A DNA stretch of 47,522 nt, from the NCBI GenBank assembly GCA_035315065.1, contig DATFYM010000251.1:1-47522 (forward strand), written 5' to 3'. Below, piece after piece: positions 16,431-23,981 of the stretch. The number at the start of each line of letters is the position of its first letter. Within the stretch, counting starts at the first letter, position 1. A program made the position numbers and the translations under genes. The notes beneath the pieces were generated by a model. The model saw only the letters and a list, made by a program, of their open reading frames with translations. It made no database searches and was not told where the DNA came from. This stretch comes from DATFYM01 sp035315065. GTDB lineage: Bacteria > Acidobacteriota > Terriglobia > UBA7540.

Positions 16431-18285
16431 ATGGCAAAGCGGCCTTTTGAAGTCGCGGCGCGAATTTCTCCGAACTCTTGGGCGCCTCGGCGCGTTTGTG
16501 CCGACCTCCGTTCTCGCCCCGGAACCTCAGAGTGCGGTAGCGGGTCAAAGGCCAAAGATGCGGAGTTCGCCCCCGCAGCTTTCGGCGGGCAGGTTGGGGT
16601 TTCGCCTCACAGACGTAGCCACGCACGCAGGACTCGGCCAGGCTACGAACGTCACCGGGGGCAAGATGACGAAGCGCTACCTCGTCGAAGAGATGGGATG
16701 TGGCGCAGCGTTTTTTGACTATGACAACGATGGTTGGGTGGACATTTTCATGGTGAATGGAACTGCATTTGACGTGCCTTCCCCGGGCCCACCACCCTCC
16801 AATTTCCTCTTCCACAACAATCGCGACGGAACTTTCACAGATGTCACCCGGAAGGCAGGTTTGGTCCGGACAGGCTGGGGGCAGGGTTGCTGCTTGGGTG
16901 ATTACGACAACGACGGCTTTGACGATTTATTCGTAACCTATTGGGGCCAGAATGTTCTTTACCACAACAACGGTGATGGTACTTTCACTGATGTGACCGA
17001 GAAGGCAGGCCTTATCCAGCGCGGTCCGCATGTGCGGTGGAATGTCGCGTGCTGCTTTCTGGACTACGACCTTGATGGGCACCTCGATCTGTTTGTGGCG
17101 AACTATGTGAACTTCGACCCGAACATCGTCCCCGCGCCTGGCGCTGATCCACTCTGTAAGTATTACGGTGTATCCGTTGCTTGTGGACCTCAAGGTTTGG
17201 GCGGGGGAACGAATATCCTCTATTATAACCGGGGAGACGGCACATTTGAGGATGTCTCAGAAGCATCCGGTGTGAGCACTCCGCGCGGGCTGGCGGACCC
17301 CTATGTTGTCCACGACAACTGGATTCCGGCGGGCTCCTACGGGATGGGAGCTGCGGCGGCGGATTTCGATAACGACGGCTGGCCCGACATTTACGTTGCC
17401 TGTGACGAATCGCGGAGCCTCTTGTACCACAACAACCACGACGGGACGTTCACGGAAATCGGCACGCCCGCTGGCTGCGCCCTCAATGCGAACGGAAGTA
17501 CCCAAGGCGGGATGGGAGTTGCGGTGGCAGACTACGATTGCGATGGCTGGCTCGATATATTGAAGCCCAATTTCGCCGGTGAAAATGTCAGCCTATACCA
17601 CAACAATCACGATGGCACTTTTTACGACGCGGTTTATCAAGCCGGCCTTGCAGCAGCAACGGCAAATGTCGGTTGGGGAGCGGGATTCCAGGACTTCGAC
17701 AACGATGGCTGGCGCGACATCTTCATTTCTACCGGACACGTCTACCCGGAGATCTCGGGCCGCGGCCTCATGGCAAACTATGCGTCGCCCCCGGTCGTTT
17801 ATCGGAACACAGGGAACGGGAGATTCGAGAATGTAGCGCCACGAGCCGGGCCTGGTGCCATTCAACCTCATACCAGCCGCGGATGTGCCTTTGGGGATTA
17901 CGATAACGACGGCGACGTCGACGTCGTGGTTATCAATATGAACGAGCCTCCGTCGCTGCTGCGCAATGATTGCACGACGGAACATAATTGGATCAAAGTC
18001 AAGTGCATCGGCGTCAAGTCCAATCGAAGCGCGATTGGAGCGCGCGTCAAAATCGTAACCGGAAGTCACACCCAGACTGACGAAGTGATGAGCGGGGCCA
18101 GTTACCTCTCCCAAAACGATTTTCGGCTTCATTTCGGGCTTGGCCGCGCAAAACAGGTGGACTCGATTGAAATTCGCTGGCCTTCCGGACTGGCGGAACG
18201 GCTCGAGAACATCGAAGCCAACCAACTCGTCCACGTTCAAGAGGGCCGGGGAATTATCCGAAAAGAAAGGCTTTCCCAAAGGTAG
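16420..18285 (+). CDS. Tat-exported FG-GAP/VCBS repeat protein with ASPIC/UnbV domain (CRTAC1-like)
   Basis: A 621-residue protein from ATG 16420, inside the end of the preceding TPR gene. The N-terminus carries a twin-arginine signal (KSRREFLRTLGRLGAFV), so the folded protein should leave through Tat. The body is an FG-GAP/VCBS beta-propeller: seven or so repeats with calcium-binding loops of the form DYDNDGWVDIF, DYDNDGFDDLF, DYDLDGHLDLF, DFDNDGWPDIY, DFDNDGWRDIF and DYDNDGDVDVV, each followed by LYHNNxDGTFTD. The last 90 residues (GVKSNRSAIGARVKIVTGS to DSIEIRWPSGLAERLENI) are the ASPIC/UnbV domain. This is the CRTAC1-like family, common in acidobacteria and planctomycetes and without a known biochemical role there. 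Tat export fits a calcium-loaded or pre-folded protein. Confidence 0.9.
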   Translation: MNTEWQSGLLKSRREFLRTLGRLGAFVPTSVLAPEPQSAVAGQRPKMRSSPPQLSAGRLGFRLTDVATHAGLGQATNVTGGKMTKRYLVEEMGCGAAFFDYDNDGWVDIFMVNGTAFDVPSPGPPPSNFLFHNNRDGTFTDVTRKAGLVRTGWGQGCCLGDYDNDGFDDLFVTYWGQNVLYHNNGDGTFTDVTEKAGLIQRGPHVRWNVACCFLDYDLDGHLDLFVANYVNFDPNIVPAPGADPLCKYYGVSVACGPQGLGGGTNILYYNRGDGTFEDVSEASGVSTPRGLADPYVVHDNWIPAGSYGMGAAAADFDNDGWPDIYVACDESRSLLYHNNHDGTFTEIGTPAGCALNANGSTQGGMGVAVADYDCDGWLDILKPNFAGENVSLYHNNHDGTFYDAVYQAGLAAATANVGWGAGFQDFDNDGWRDIFISTGHVYPEISGRGLMANYASPPVVYRNTGNGRFENVAPRAGPGAIQPHTSRGCAFGDYDNDGDVDVVVINMNEPPSLLRNDCTTEHNWIKVKCIGVKSNRSAIGARVKIVTGSHTQTDEVMSGASYLSQNDFRLHFGLGRAKQVDSIEIRWPSGLAERLENIEANQLVHVQEGRGIIRKERLSQR

Positions 18286-18386
18286 CGTCTTCCTTTTCTT
18301 TCGACTCGTGCGGTTGTCGGGATTCCGCCTGACCTGGGACGATTTGGTCCGGCGTGAGGGACAAGGCGGTTCTTCCTAGATGAATC

Positions 18387-19979
18387 ATGGATGACACGAA
18401 GACAGACGTTGTCGCAAGCGCTGCTTCCCGTACCCGGCGGGCCCTCGTTTGCTGTGGGCTGCTGCTGAGCTACTGGATCACGGCGGGTATCGTTTTTGCT
18501 CAACTCAATCACATCACGGCTGCTGCACAGTTACTGAGCCAGGGACAAAAGGAAAAAGCGGAACGCGAAGCGCGCCTGGCCATGGGGGATCCCGGTACGC
18601 GGGCGCTGGCACTGGCAATGCTCGGGACGATTCGCATGGAGGAAGGCAAGTATCAGGAGAGCACGCAGTTTCTCACCAAGGCCCTTGAGCTGAATCCTCA
18701 TTTATCGGGCACGTGGACGACGCTCGGAGACTCTTACGTGCTTCAAAATAAGCCCGACTTGGCGAGCGAAAGCTTCGAAAGAGCCCTGAAGCTCGATCCC
18801 TCGAACAACCAAGCCCGGTACGACTTGGCCAAGCTCGAGGCTTCCCTTCATCACTATCAGAAGTCCCTCGACATTGCGCGGCCGATTGTCGCGCAACTAC
18901 TCAAATCCGACGACGGTCTTCTCATTCTGGCCGCAGACTACGGAGCTCTCAAACAGAAGGAAGAGCTGATCGGAGTAGTTCATGCCTGGCAAAGTTTGCC
19001 TGGTCCCTCTGATGAAACATCCCTCGAATTTGGTCAGCTCTTGATGAGCTACGGGATGACCTCCGAAGCCAAAGCGGTGGTCGAAGCCGTTGAATCAAGA
19101 AACGCAGGGCACGTTTCCTGGACGCTCGCTTGGAGCCTTGGAAAGATTCATCTGGCACTGGAAGATTTGGACCGAGCCGAGCGGAACTTTGAACTCGCCC
19201 TAAGCTTGAATCCCGCCTGTGCGGCCTGCGATCAGGGAGTGGCTGAAGTTTCCCAGCGGCAAGGAAATACTGAAAAAGCGTTGGCGTATCTCCTCAAGGC
19301 GAAACAACTGGAGCCGGAAAATCCTGAAATCCTGTTTGAGTTCGGGAAAATCTGCCTCAAGCGAGACTTAATTGAGGATGCTCTGTCTGCCCTTGGCAAA
19401 GCTGTTTCGCTGAAGCCTGACGACGACCGCTACGTCTATGTCTTTGGCTCCGCCAATGTCGCTCGGCAAAATCTCCCCCAAGCCGCCTCGATCTTCGAGG
19501 GGCTTTTGCAAAAGCACCCCCGGGATCCCGTTTTGACTTATGCGGTCGGAACTGTGTACTACCTGCAGGGCAAGTACACAGAGGCTGAATCTGCATTGAA
19601 ACGAAGCCTCGAGGAGCAACCCGACCAAGTCGCGGCCCCGTACTACTTGAGCCTCACTTACAGCCACCTCGGCCAGAATCATGAAGCAGAGGCGTTGCTT
19701 CGCAGCCTGGTCAAAAGCCATCCGCGGTATGCGCCCTCGTATGTTAGATTGGGAACCATCCTCATGACCGGACACCACTATGAAGAAGCCCAAGAGTATC
19801 TCGAACGTGCGATCGCGCTCGATTCAAGCTCGGGGCAGGCCCACTACCAATTGTACCTGTTATTTCAACTCCTCGGGAAGAACGGCGAGGCCCAACAGCA
19901 TTTTGCCGAGTGGAAAAAGCTCCAGGCAGAGCAGAGTGCGCGGAGACACTTAGAACTCCACTTGCTCCTTCCCGATTAA
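18387..19979 (+). CDS. Exported TPR protein (530 aa)
   Basis: ATG 18387 starts a 530-residue product with a signal-like segment near residues 18-38 (RALVCCGLLLSYWITAGIVF, cleavage near AQ). The rest is about twelve TPR units, for example ALAMLGTIRMEEGKYQESTQ and PYYLSLTYSHLGQNHEAEAL. It ends the run of exported TPR genes, about 100 bp after the FG-GAP gene. Its stop TAA (19977-19979) shares bases with the stop of a convergent 16-codon toxin remnant, so the junction with the next locus sits exactly at the end of this gene and the last few residues may be junction-derived. No enzyme motif. Confidence 0.8.
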   Translation: MDDTKTDVVASAASRTRRALVCCGLLLSYWITAGIVFAQLNHITAAAQLLSQGQKEKAEREARLAMGDPGTRALALAMLGTIRMEEGKYQESTQFLTKALELNPHLSGTWTTLGDSYVLQNKPDLASESFERALKLDPSNNQARYDLAKLEASLHHYQKSLDIARPIVAQLLKSDDGLLILAADYGALKQKEELIGVVHAWQSLPGPSDETSLEFGQLLMSYGMTSEAKAVVEAVESRNAGHVSWTLAWSLGKIHLALEDLDRAERNFELALSLNPACAACDQGVAEVSQRQGNTEKALAYLLKAKQLEPENPEILFEFGKICLKRDLIEDALSALGKAVSLKPDDDRYVYVFGSANVARQNLPQAASIFEGLLQKHPRDPVLTYAVGTVYYLQGKYTEAESALKRSLEEQPDQVAAPYYLSLTYSHLGQNHEAEALLRSLVKSHPRYAPSYVRLGTILMTGHHYEEAQEYLERAIALDSSSGQAHYQLYLLFQLLGKNGEAQQHFAEWKKLQAEQSARRHLELHLLLPD

Positions 19980-20026
19980 CTGACGGCTTTCTGATCTACA
20001 TCTTCATCGATCAGAAACTCTTTCAT
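19976..20026 (-). pseudogene. 16-codon stump of a DUF5615 (PIN-like) toxin
   Basis: On the minus strand ATG 20026 opens MKEFLIDEDVDQKAVS and then stops. MKxLIDEdv is the typical opening of DUF5615 PIN-like toxins, which carry catalytic acidic residues right there and are normally about 110-120 residues. The start overlaps the end of the DUF433 gene by 23 bases, the usual arrangement for DUF433-DUF5615 pairs. The frame dies at the stop codon of the convergent TPR gene, so everything after the first strand has been lost. Confidence 0.6.
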
Positions 20027-20354
20027 CGTAGATTCGCAGGAGGTGGGCGACGAAGTCCAATGCGAGCCGGATCTTGTCCGGGTCCAGTGACGGATATCCT
20101 TCGGTAAGCGATTCCAGGGGGGTACCGTCGGCGAGCTCTTCCACAATCTGGTACAGAGGGATTCGGGTGCCTTTTACCACCGGATTCCCGTGCATCACGG
20201 TAGGATCGATAAGAACCGTATCCGCGACTTCTTTGGGAGCGCGGTTGAGCTTTTCCTGAAGAAACCGGAGATTCGATTCCGCTTGCCGCGCCAAGTCGTC
20301 GGCACTCACCTCGACCACAAGCGGGTTGGGAAAAGTCGTCTTCGAGATTGACAT
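20004..20354 (-). CDS. DUF433-family antitoxin
   Basis: A 116-residue protein. The C-terminal 70 residues carry the DUF433 pattern: VLIDPTVMHGNPVVKGTRIP, then the helix-turn-helix-like YQIVEELADGTPLESLTEGY and the LDPDKIRLALDFVAH helix. DUF433 proteins are the antitoxin halves of toxin-antitoxin pairs with DUF5615 toxins and have a winged-helix-like DNA-binding fold. The N-terminal 45 residues are an extra helical part. The partner toxin that should follow is reduced to 16 codons (19976-20026), so the antitoxin is an orphan here. It is next to the type I restriction genes but reads away from them. Confidence 0.8.
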   Translation of the reverse strand: MSISKTTFPNPLVVEVSADDLARQAESNLRFLQEKLNRAPKEVADTVLIDPTVMHGNPVVKGTRIPLYQIVEELADGTPLESLTEGYPSLDPDKIRLALDFVAHLLRIYDERVSDR

Positions 20355-20755
20355 CGCGAGATAATCTTATTGGATAATCAGAAGGGAAGCAAGTCCAGTC
20401 GGGTGGCTTTCTGCGAACCCCGAACCCCGAGTCCCGGAACCCGTTCATAACGGCCGGCCTGCTCGGCAGAAGAGGATTCTTCGAATACCTCAGCGTCGCG
20501 CTGCTGGCCGGCAAGCTCGACGGAGAACAGCAGAGCCGTGGTCAACGTTCGCCACTTCCAGCGCATCCCTGGCCTGTTGGTAGTGCCACTGTAGCCCCAG
20601 CGTCCGGCCTTCTTCGCGGTCTCGGAATGAAGGATCAAAGTACCCTTCCTCCTCAAAGCAGACATCCAAAGCGGCATTCCTGCTATCATAGACCCCCAAG
20701 ATCGGGTGGCAAGGATACTGCCCCACGGTCCCCAGCGCCCTGATCGAGCTTGCCG
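20355..20755. other. Intergenic region between the DUF433 and hsdR genes
   Basis: 400 bp. It contains a heptamer run at 20413-20443 (gaacccc, gaacccc, gagtccc, ggaaccc). An open frame on the minus strand at 20490-20762 (90 codons, containing GVYDSRNAALDVCFEEEGYF) has protein-like composition but I recognise nothing in it and it overlaps the hsdR start. No convincing promoter hexamer pair was found for hsdR. Confidence 0.4.
20413..20443. repeat. GAACCCC-type heptamer run
   Basis: Four consecutive 7-bp units upstream of the hsdR gene (gaacccc, gaacccc, gagtccc, ggaaccc). Same class of short repeat as elsewhere in the window. Confidence 0.6.
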
Positions 20756-23122
20756 ATGACAACCTTGAACGAAGCCGACACCTGTCGCCGATACGTCGTC
20801 CCTAAGCTTCATGCGGCGGGCTGGACGGAGGACCAGATCAGCGAGCAGAAGACGTTTACGGACGGTCGCATCGTCGTCGCCGGCACCAGGGTAACGCGGC
20901 GGCCGCAGAAGCGGGCGGACTATCTGCTCCGCTACTCCCGGGATTTCACGCTCGCGGTCGTTGAGGCCAAGGCAGCCTACCGGGCTGCGGCGGACGGGCT
21001 TCAGCAGGCCAAAGAGTACGCGGACATCCTTGGGCTTAAGTTCGCGTATGCAACCAATGGCGAAGGCATCGTCGAGCACGACTTCCTGACGGGCGCCGAC
21101 ACCGAGCTTGAGGCTTTTCCCTCGCCAGCCGACCTGTGGGGCCGCCTGCGCAGCCAAGAAGGCATCTCGGACGAAGTCGCCGCCCGGCTGCTCACCCCCT
21201 ACTACCACCTTTCCGGCAAGTCTCCCCGTTACTACCAGGAGATCGCCATCAACCGGGCGGTCCAGGCCATCCTGCAAGGGAAGCCGCGCATCCTGCTGAC
21301 TCTCGCCACGGGCACGGGCAAGACCATCGTTGCTTTTCAGATTTGCTGGAAACTCTGGAACTCGCGCTGGAACCGCACCGGCGCGTATCGGCGCCCGCGC
21401 ATCCTCTACCTGGCGGATCGCAACGTCCTGGTGGACAATCCGAAGGACAACATTTTCACGCCCTTTGGGGACGCCCGCTGGAAGATCGAAGGCGAGGCCA
21501 TCCAGAGCCGGGAAATGTATTTTTCCACTTACCAGGCCATCGCCGGCAGCGAAAACGCAGCGGGACTTTTCCGTTACTTTCCCTACGACTTTTTTGACCT
21601 GGTTATCGTTGACGAATGCCACCGCGGCAGCGCCCGCGATGAAAGCAACTGGCGCGAGATCCTGGACTACTTCGAGCCCGCCTACAAGCTCGGCATGACG
21701 GCCACGCCGCTCCGCGAAGACAACCGCGACACTTACAAGTATTTCGGCAACCCGCTTTACACTTACAGCCTGCGCCAGGGCATTGACGATGGCTTTCTTG
21801 CCCCTTACCGCGTCCACCGCATCGTGACCACCGTGGACGCGGCGGGCTGGCGTCCCACCAAGGGCGAGCTTGACCGTTATGGCCGCGAAATCCCTGACGG
21901 GGAATACGGGACCCGCGATTTTGAGCGCAGCCTGTCTCTCAAGCGGCGCACCGAAGCCATCGCCTACAATCTCACCGAGTTTCTCCACAAGACGGACCGC
22001 TGGGGCAAGACCATCGTTTTCTGCGTAGACCAGGAACACGCCGAGGACATGCGATGGGCGCTGAACAACTGCAACCTTGATCTCGCCGGGAAAAACCCGA
22101 ACTATGTGGTCCGAATTGTCGCCGATGAGGGCAAGGTCGGGCGTGGGCATCTCGACCGCTTCATGGAGCTAGAGACCACCGTGCCGACGCTGGTGACGAC
22201 CTCTCAGCTCTTGACCACTGGCGTCGATGTGCCTACCTGCAAGAACATTGTGATTGCGCGCGTGATTAATTCCATGACGGAGTTCAAGCAGATCATTGGC
22301 CGCGGCACGCGCGTCCGCGACGATTACGGGAAATTCTATTTCAACATCCTCGACTACACCGGCAGCGCCACCCGGCTTTTTGCCGACCCCGACTTCGACG
22401 GCGACCCCGCCCTGCTCACCGAAGAGGAAATGAACGGGTTGGGCGAAACCGTTGGCGAACCCGAGGTCATTACGGAAGAGGGAGAGGACCATGCCGCCGT
22501 TGATGAGCTTCCGCCGGAATTGCCTCCGGACGATGGCGTCGAGCCGCCCCGCCGCAAGTACTACGTCAACGGTGGTCACGTGGAAATCGCCGCCCACATC
22601 GTGCACGAAATGGACGCGGACGGAAAGCAACTGCGCGTGGTGAGGCTCACGGATTATACGGCGGAGAAGGTCCGCAGCATGTATACTACCGCCGCCGAGC
22701 TTCGCTCCCGGTGGTCGAACGCCCAGGAGCGCGCTGCCATTATCGAGTCCCTGGAGCAGCACGGCATCTCGCTGGAGGAACTGATGGAAGCGTCCAAACA
22801 ACCGGACGCCGACCCGTTCGACGTGCTGTGCAACGTCGCTTTCAGCGCGCCGCTTCGCACGCGGCGGGAGCGGGCGGAGCGCCTACGGCGTGAGAAAAAG
22901 GACTTTTTCGAGCGTTACAGCGAACCGGCACGGGAGGTTCTCAATGATATTCTGGAGAAGTACGTTGAGTATGGGACAGCAGAGTTCAAAATCCCAGATA
23001 TTCTCAAGGTGCCACCAATCTCGGAACGGGGCACCGTGCTTGAAATCGCCGGCCTTTTCAACGGCTCGGAGAATCTGCGGGGCGCGGTCACTGAGATGCA
23101 AACACTCTTGTACGCCCCCTAG
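20756..23122 (+). CDS. hsdR: Type I restriction endonuclease, R subunit (EcoEI type)
   Basis: A 788-residue motor and nuclease subunit that translocates and cuts unmodified DNA with HsdM and HsdS. The N-terminal nuclease motif is ADYLLRYSRDFTLAVVEAKA (D near 57, E-x-K near 72). The superfamily 2 helicase core has Walker A LATGTGKT at about 183, DECHRG at about 285 and GMTATP at about 313. Helicase domain 2 includes TTSQLLTTGVDVPTCKNIV and MTEFKQIIGRGTRVR. The C-terminal EcoEI_R-type region follows. Length matches the short EcoEI-like R subunits rather than EcoKI. ATG 20756 is preferred over TTG 20750. All catalytic motifs are intact. hsdM follows after 860 bp occupied by a transposase module. 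Confidence 0.93.
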   Translation: MTTLNEADTCRRYVVPKLHAAGWTEDQISEQKTFTDGRIVVAGTRVTRRPQKRADYLLRYSRDFTLAVVEAKAAYRAAADGLQQAKEYADILGLKFAYATNGEGIVEHDFLTGADTELEAFPSPADLWGRLRSQEGISDEVAARLLTPYYHLSGKSPRYYQEIAINRAVQAILQGKPRILLTLATGTGKTIVAFQICWKLWNSRWNRTGAYRRPRILYLADRNVLVDNPKDNIFTPFGDARWKIEGEAIQSREMYFSTYQAIAGSENAAGLFRYFPYDFFDLVIVDECHRGSARDESNWREILDYFEPAYKLGMTATPLREDNRDTYKYFGNPLYTYSLRQGIDDGFLAPYRVHRIVTTVDAAGWRPTKGELDRYGREIPDGEYGTRDFERSLSLKRRTEAIAYNLTEFLHKTDRWGKTIVFCVDQEHAEDMRWALNNCNLDLAGKNPNYVVRIVADEGKVGRGHLDRFMELETTVPTLVTTSQLLTTGVDVPTCKNIVIARVINSMTEFKQIIGRGTRVRDDYGKFYFNILDYTGSATRLFADPDFDGDPALLTEEEMNGLGETVGEPEVITEEGEDHAAVDELPPELPPDDGVEPPRRKYYVNGGHVEIAAHIVHEMDADGKQLRVVRLTDYTAEKVRSMYTTAAELRSRWSNAQERAAIIESLEQHGISLEELMEASKQPDADPFDVLCNVAFSAPLRTRRERAERLRREKKDFFERYSEPAREVLNDILEKYVEYGTAEFKIPDILKVPPISERGTVLEIAGLFNGSENLRGAVTEMQTLLYAP

Positions 23123-23132
23123 GTTTGACACT

Positions 23133-23172
23133 GCGCGAAGCGCCTTGGAGTGCGGCGGCTTGACGCCGCCTT
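23133..23172 (+). repeat. REP element A (left pair, forward)
   Basis: A 40-bp element with a small hairpin (GCGCGAAGCGC), a GGAG tetranucleotide and a larger hairpin (GGCGGC-TTGAC-GCCGCC). It starts 10 bp after the hsdR stop. Its exact reverse complement lies at 23216-23255. Confidence 0.85.
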
Positions 23173-23215
23173 GAAATCTGACACCGACGACTAGGATTAC
23201 GTAGGGAGAGCAAGA

Positions 23216-23255
23216 AAGGCGGCGTCAAGCCGCCGCACTCCAAGGCGCTTCGCGC
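23216..23255 (-). repeat. REP element B (left pair, reverse)
   Basis: Exact 40-bp reverse complement of element A, 43 bp away. Together they form a BIME-like pair that ends just before the transposase start at 23264. Confidence 0.85.
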
Positions 23256-23263
23256 AGCGGACC

Positions 23264-23821
23264 ATGGTTGACTGGCCACATAGTCCGGTTCATCGGCTTA
23301 CGGAAGGCGGAGCGTACATGGTGACCTGCGGAACCTACTTGAAACAACATCACTTTCGGGGCAACCGCCGCCTGCAACTCTTGTGCGATAAGCTCCTGAG
23401 GACGGCGACGAAGTACGAATGGCAGCTCCAAGCCTGGGCAGTCTTCTCCAACCATTATCACTTCGTTGCCCTTTCGCCTCCTCAGCCAGGCACTCTGCCC
23501 ACCATGCTCAACGAACTGCATTCTCAGACCTCGAAGGCGGCAAACGAATGGGACGGAACTGCGGCGCGCCGAGTGTGGTACCAATACTGGGACACGCACC
23601 TCACCTATCAGCGGTCATATTTCGCCCGGCTGAGTTACGTGCATCGCAACGCCGTTCATCACGGTCTAGTCCGGGAGCCATCGCTTTACCCGTGGTGCTC
23701 AGCGGGTCGGTTCCAGCGGCGAGCGACAGCGTCATTCCACAAAACCATCATGAAGTTTGGCAGTGAGCGCCTCCACGTGCCCGATGACTTTGAGGTCGAG
23801 TGGAAACCTGATCCCGACTGA
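23264..23821 (+). CDS. REP-associated tyrosine transposase (RAYT, Y1/HUH family)
   Basis: A 185-residue single-strand DNA transposase of the IS200/IS605-related TnpA_REP family, which cuts and moves REP sequences. The HUH metal site is VFSNHYHFVAL (H-x-H near residues 64-66). The catalytic tyrosine is in LSYVHRNAVHHGLV (about residue 124), with the typical YxHxNxVxHGLV context. Additional family features are PVHRLTEGGAYMVTCGTYLK at the N-terminus and SLYPWCS after the tyrosine helix. ATG 23264 lies right after REP element B. The gene is flanked on both sides by inverted REP pairs and is inserted between hsdR and hsdM without breaking either. All key residues are present, so it is probably active or domesticated. 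Confidence 0.9.
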   Translation: MVDWPHSPVHRLTEGGAYMVTCGTYLKQHHFRGNRRLQLLCDKLLRTATKYEWQLQAWAVFSNHYHFVALSPPQPGTLPTMLNELHSQTSKAANEWDGTAARRVWYQYWDTHLTYQRSYFARLSYVHRNAVHHGLVREPSLYPWCSAGRFQRRATASFHKTIMKFGSERLHVPDDFEVEWKPDPD

Positions 23822-23823
23822 GC

Positions 23824-23863
23824 GCGCGAAGCGCCTTGGAGTGCGGCGGCTTGACGCCGCCTT
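23824..23863 (+). repeat. REP element C (right pair, forward)
   Basis: Identical in design to element A over 40 bp, starting immediately after the transposase stop codon. Confidence 0.85.
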
Positions 23864-23909
23864 CGAATCTCGCGATGAGGCGAGTCTGGGCTACGTAGCA
23901 CGAGCAAGA

Positions 23910-23953
23910 AAGGCGGCGTCAAGCCGCCGCACTCCAAGGCAGCTACGCTGCAG
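23910..23953 (-). repeat. REP element D (right pair, reverse, variant foot)
   Basis: Reverse-oriented copy, 46 bp from element C. The GGCGGC hairpin and GGAG are kept, but the small foot hairpin is GCAGC-TAC-GCTGC instead of GCGC-GAA-GCGC: the sequence changed but pairing was preserved. It ends about 30 bp before the hsdM start. Confidence 0.8.
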
Positions 23954-23981
23954 ATGCTGACACTTCGGCGATTGTGATTTT

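Noticed and set aside
20661..20689. Promoter for hsdR (TATCAT at 20684-20689)
   Set aside because: The -10-like hexamer lacks an acceptable -35 at the right distance.
20490..20762. 90-codon minus-strand gene upstream of hsdR
   Set aside because: No recognisable domain, no clear ribosome-binding site, and it overlaps the hsdR start. Left as an unexplained open frame.
20378..22150. 590-codon open frame antisense to hsdR
   Set aside because: The plus-strand frame contains all helicase and nuclease motifs. The antisense product has no recognisable domain.
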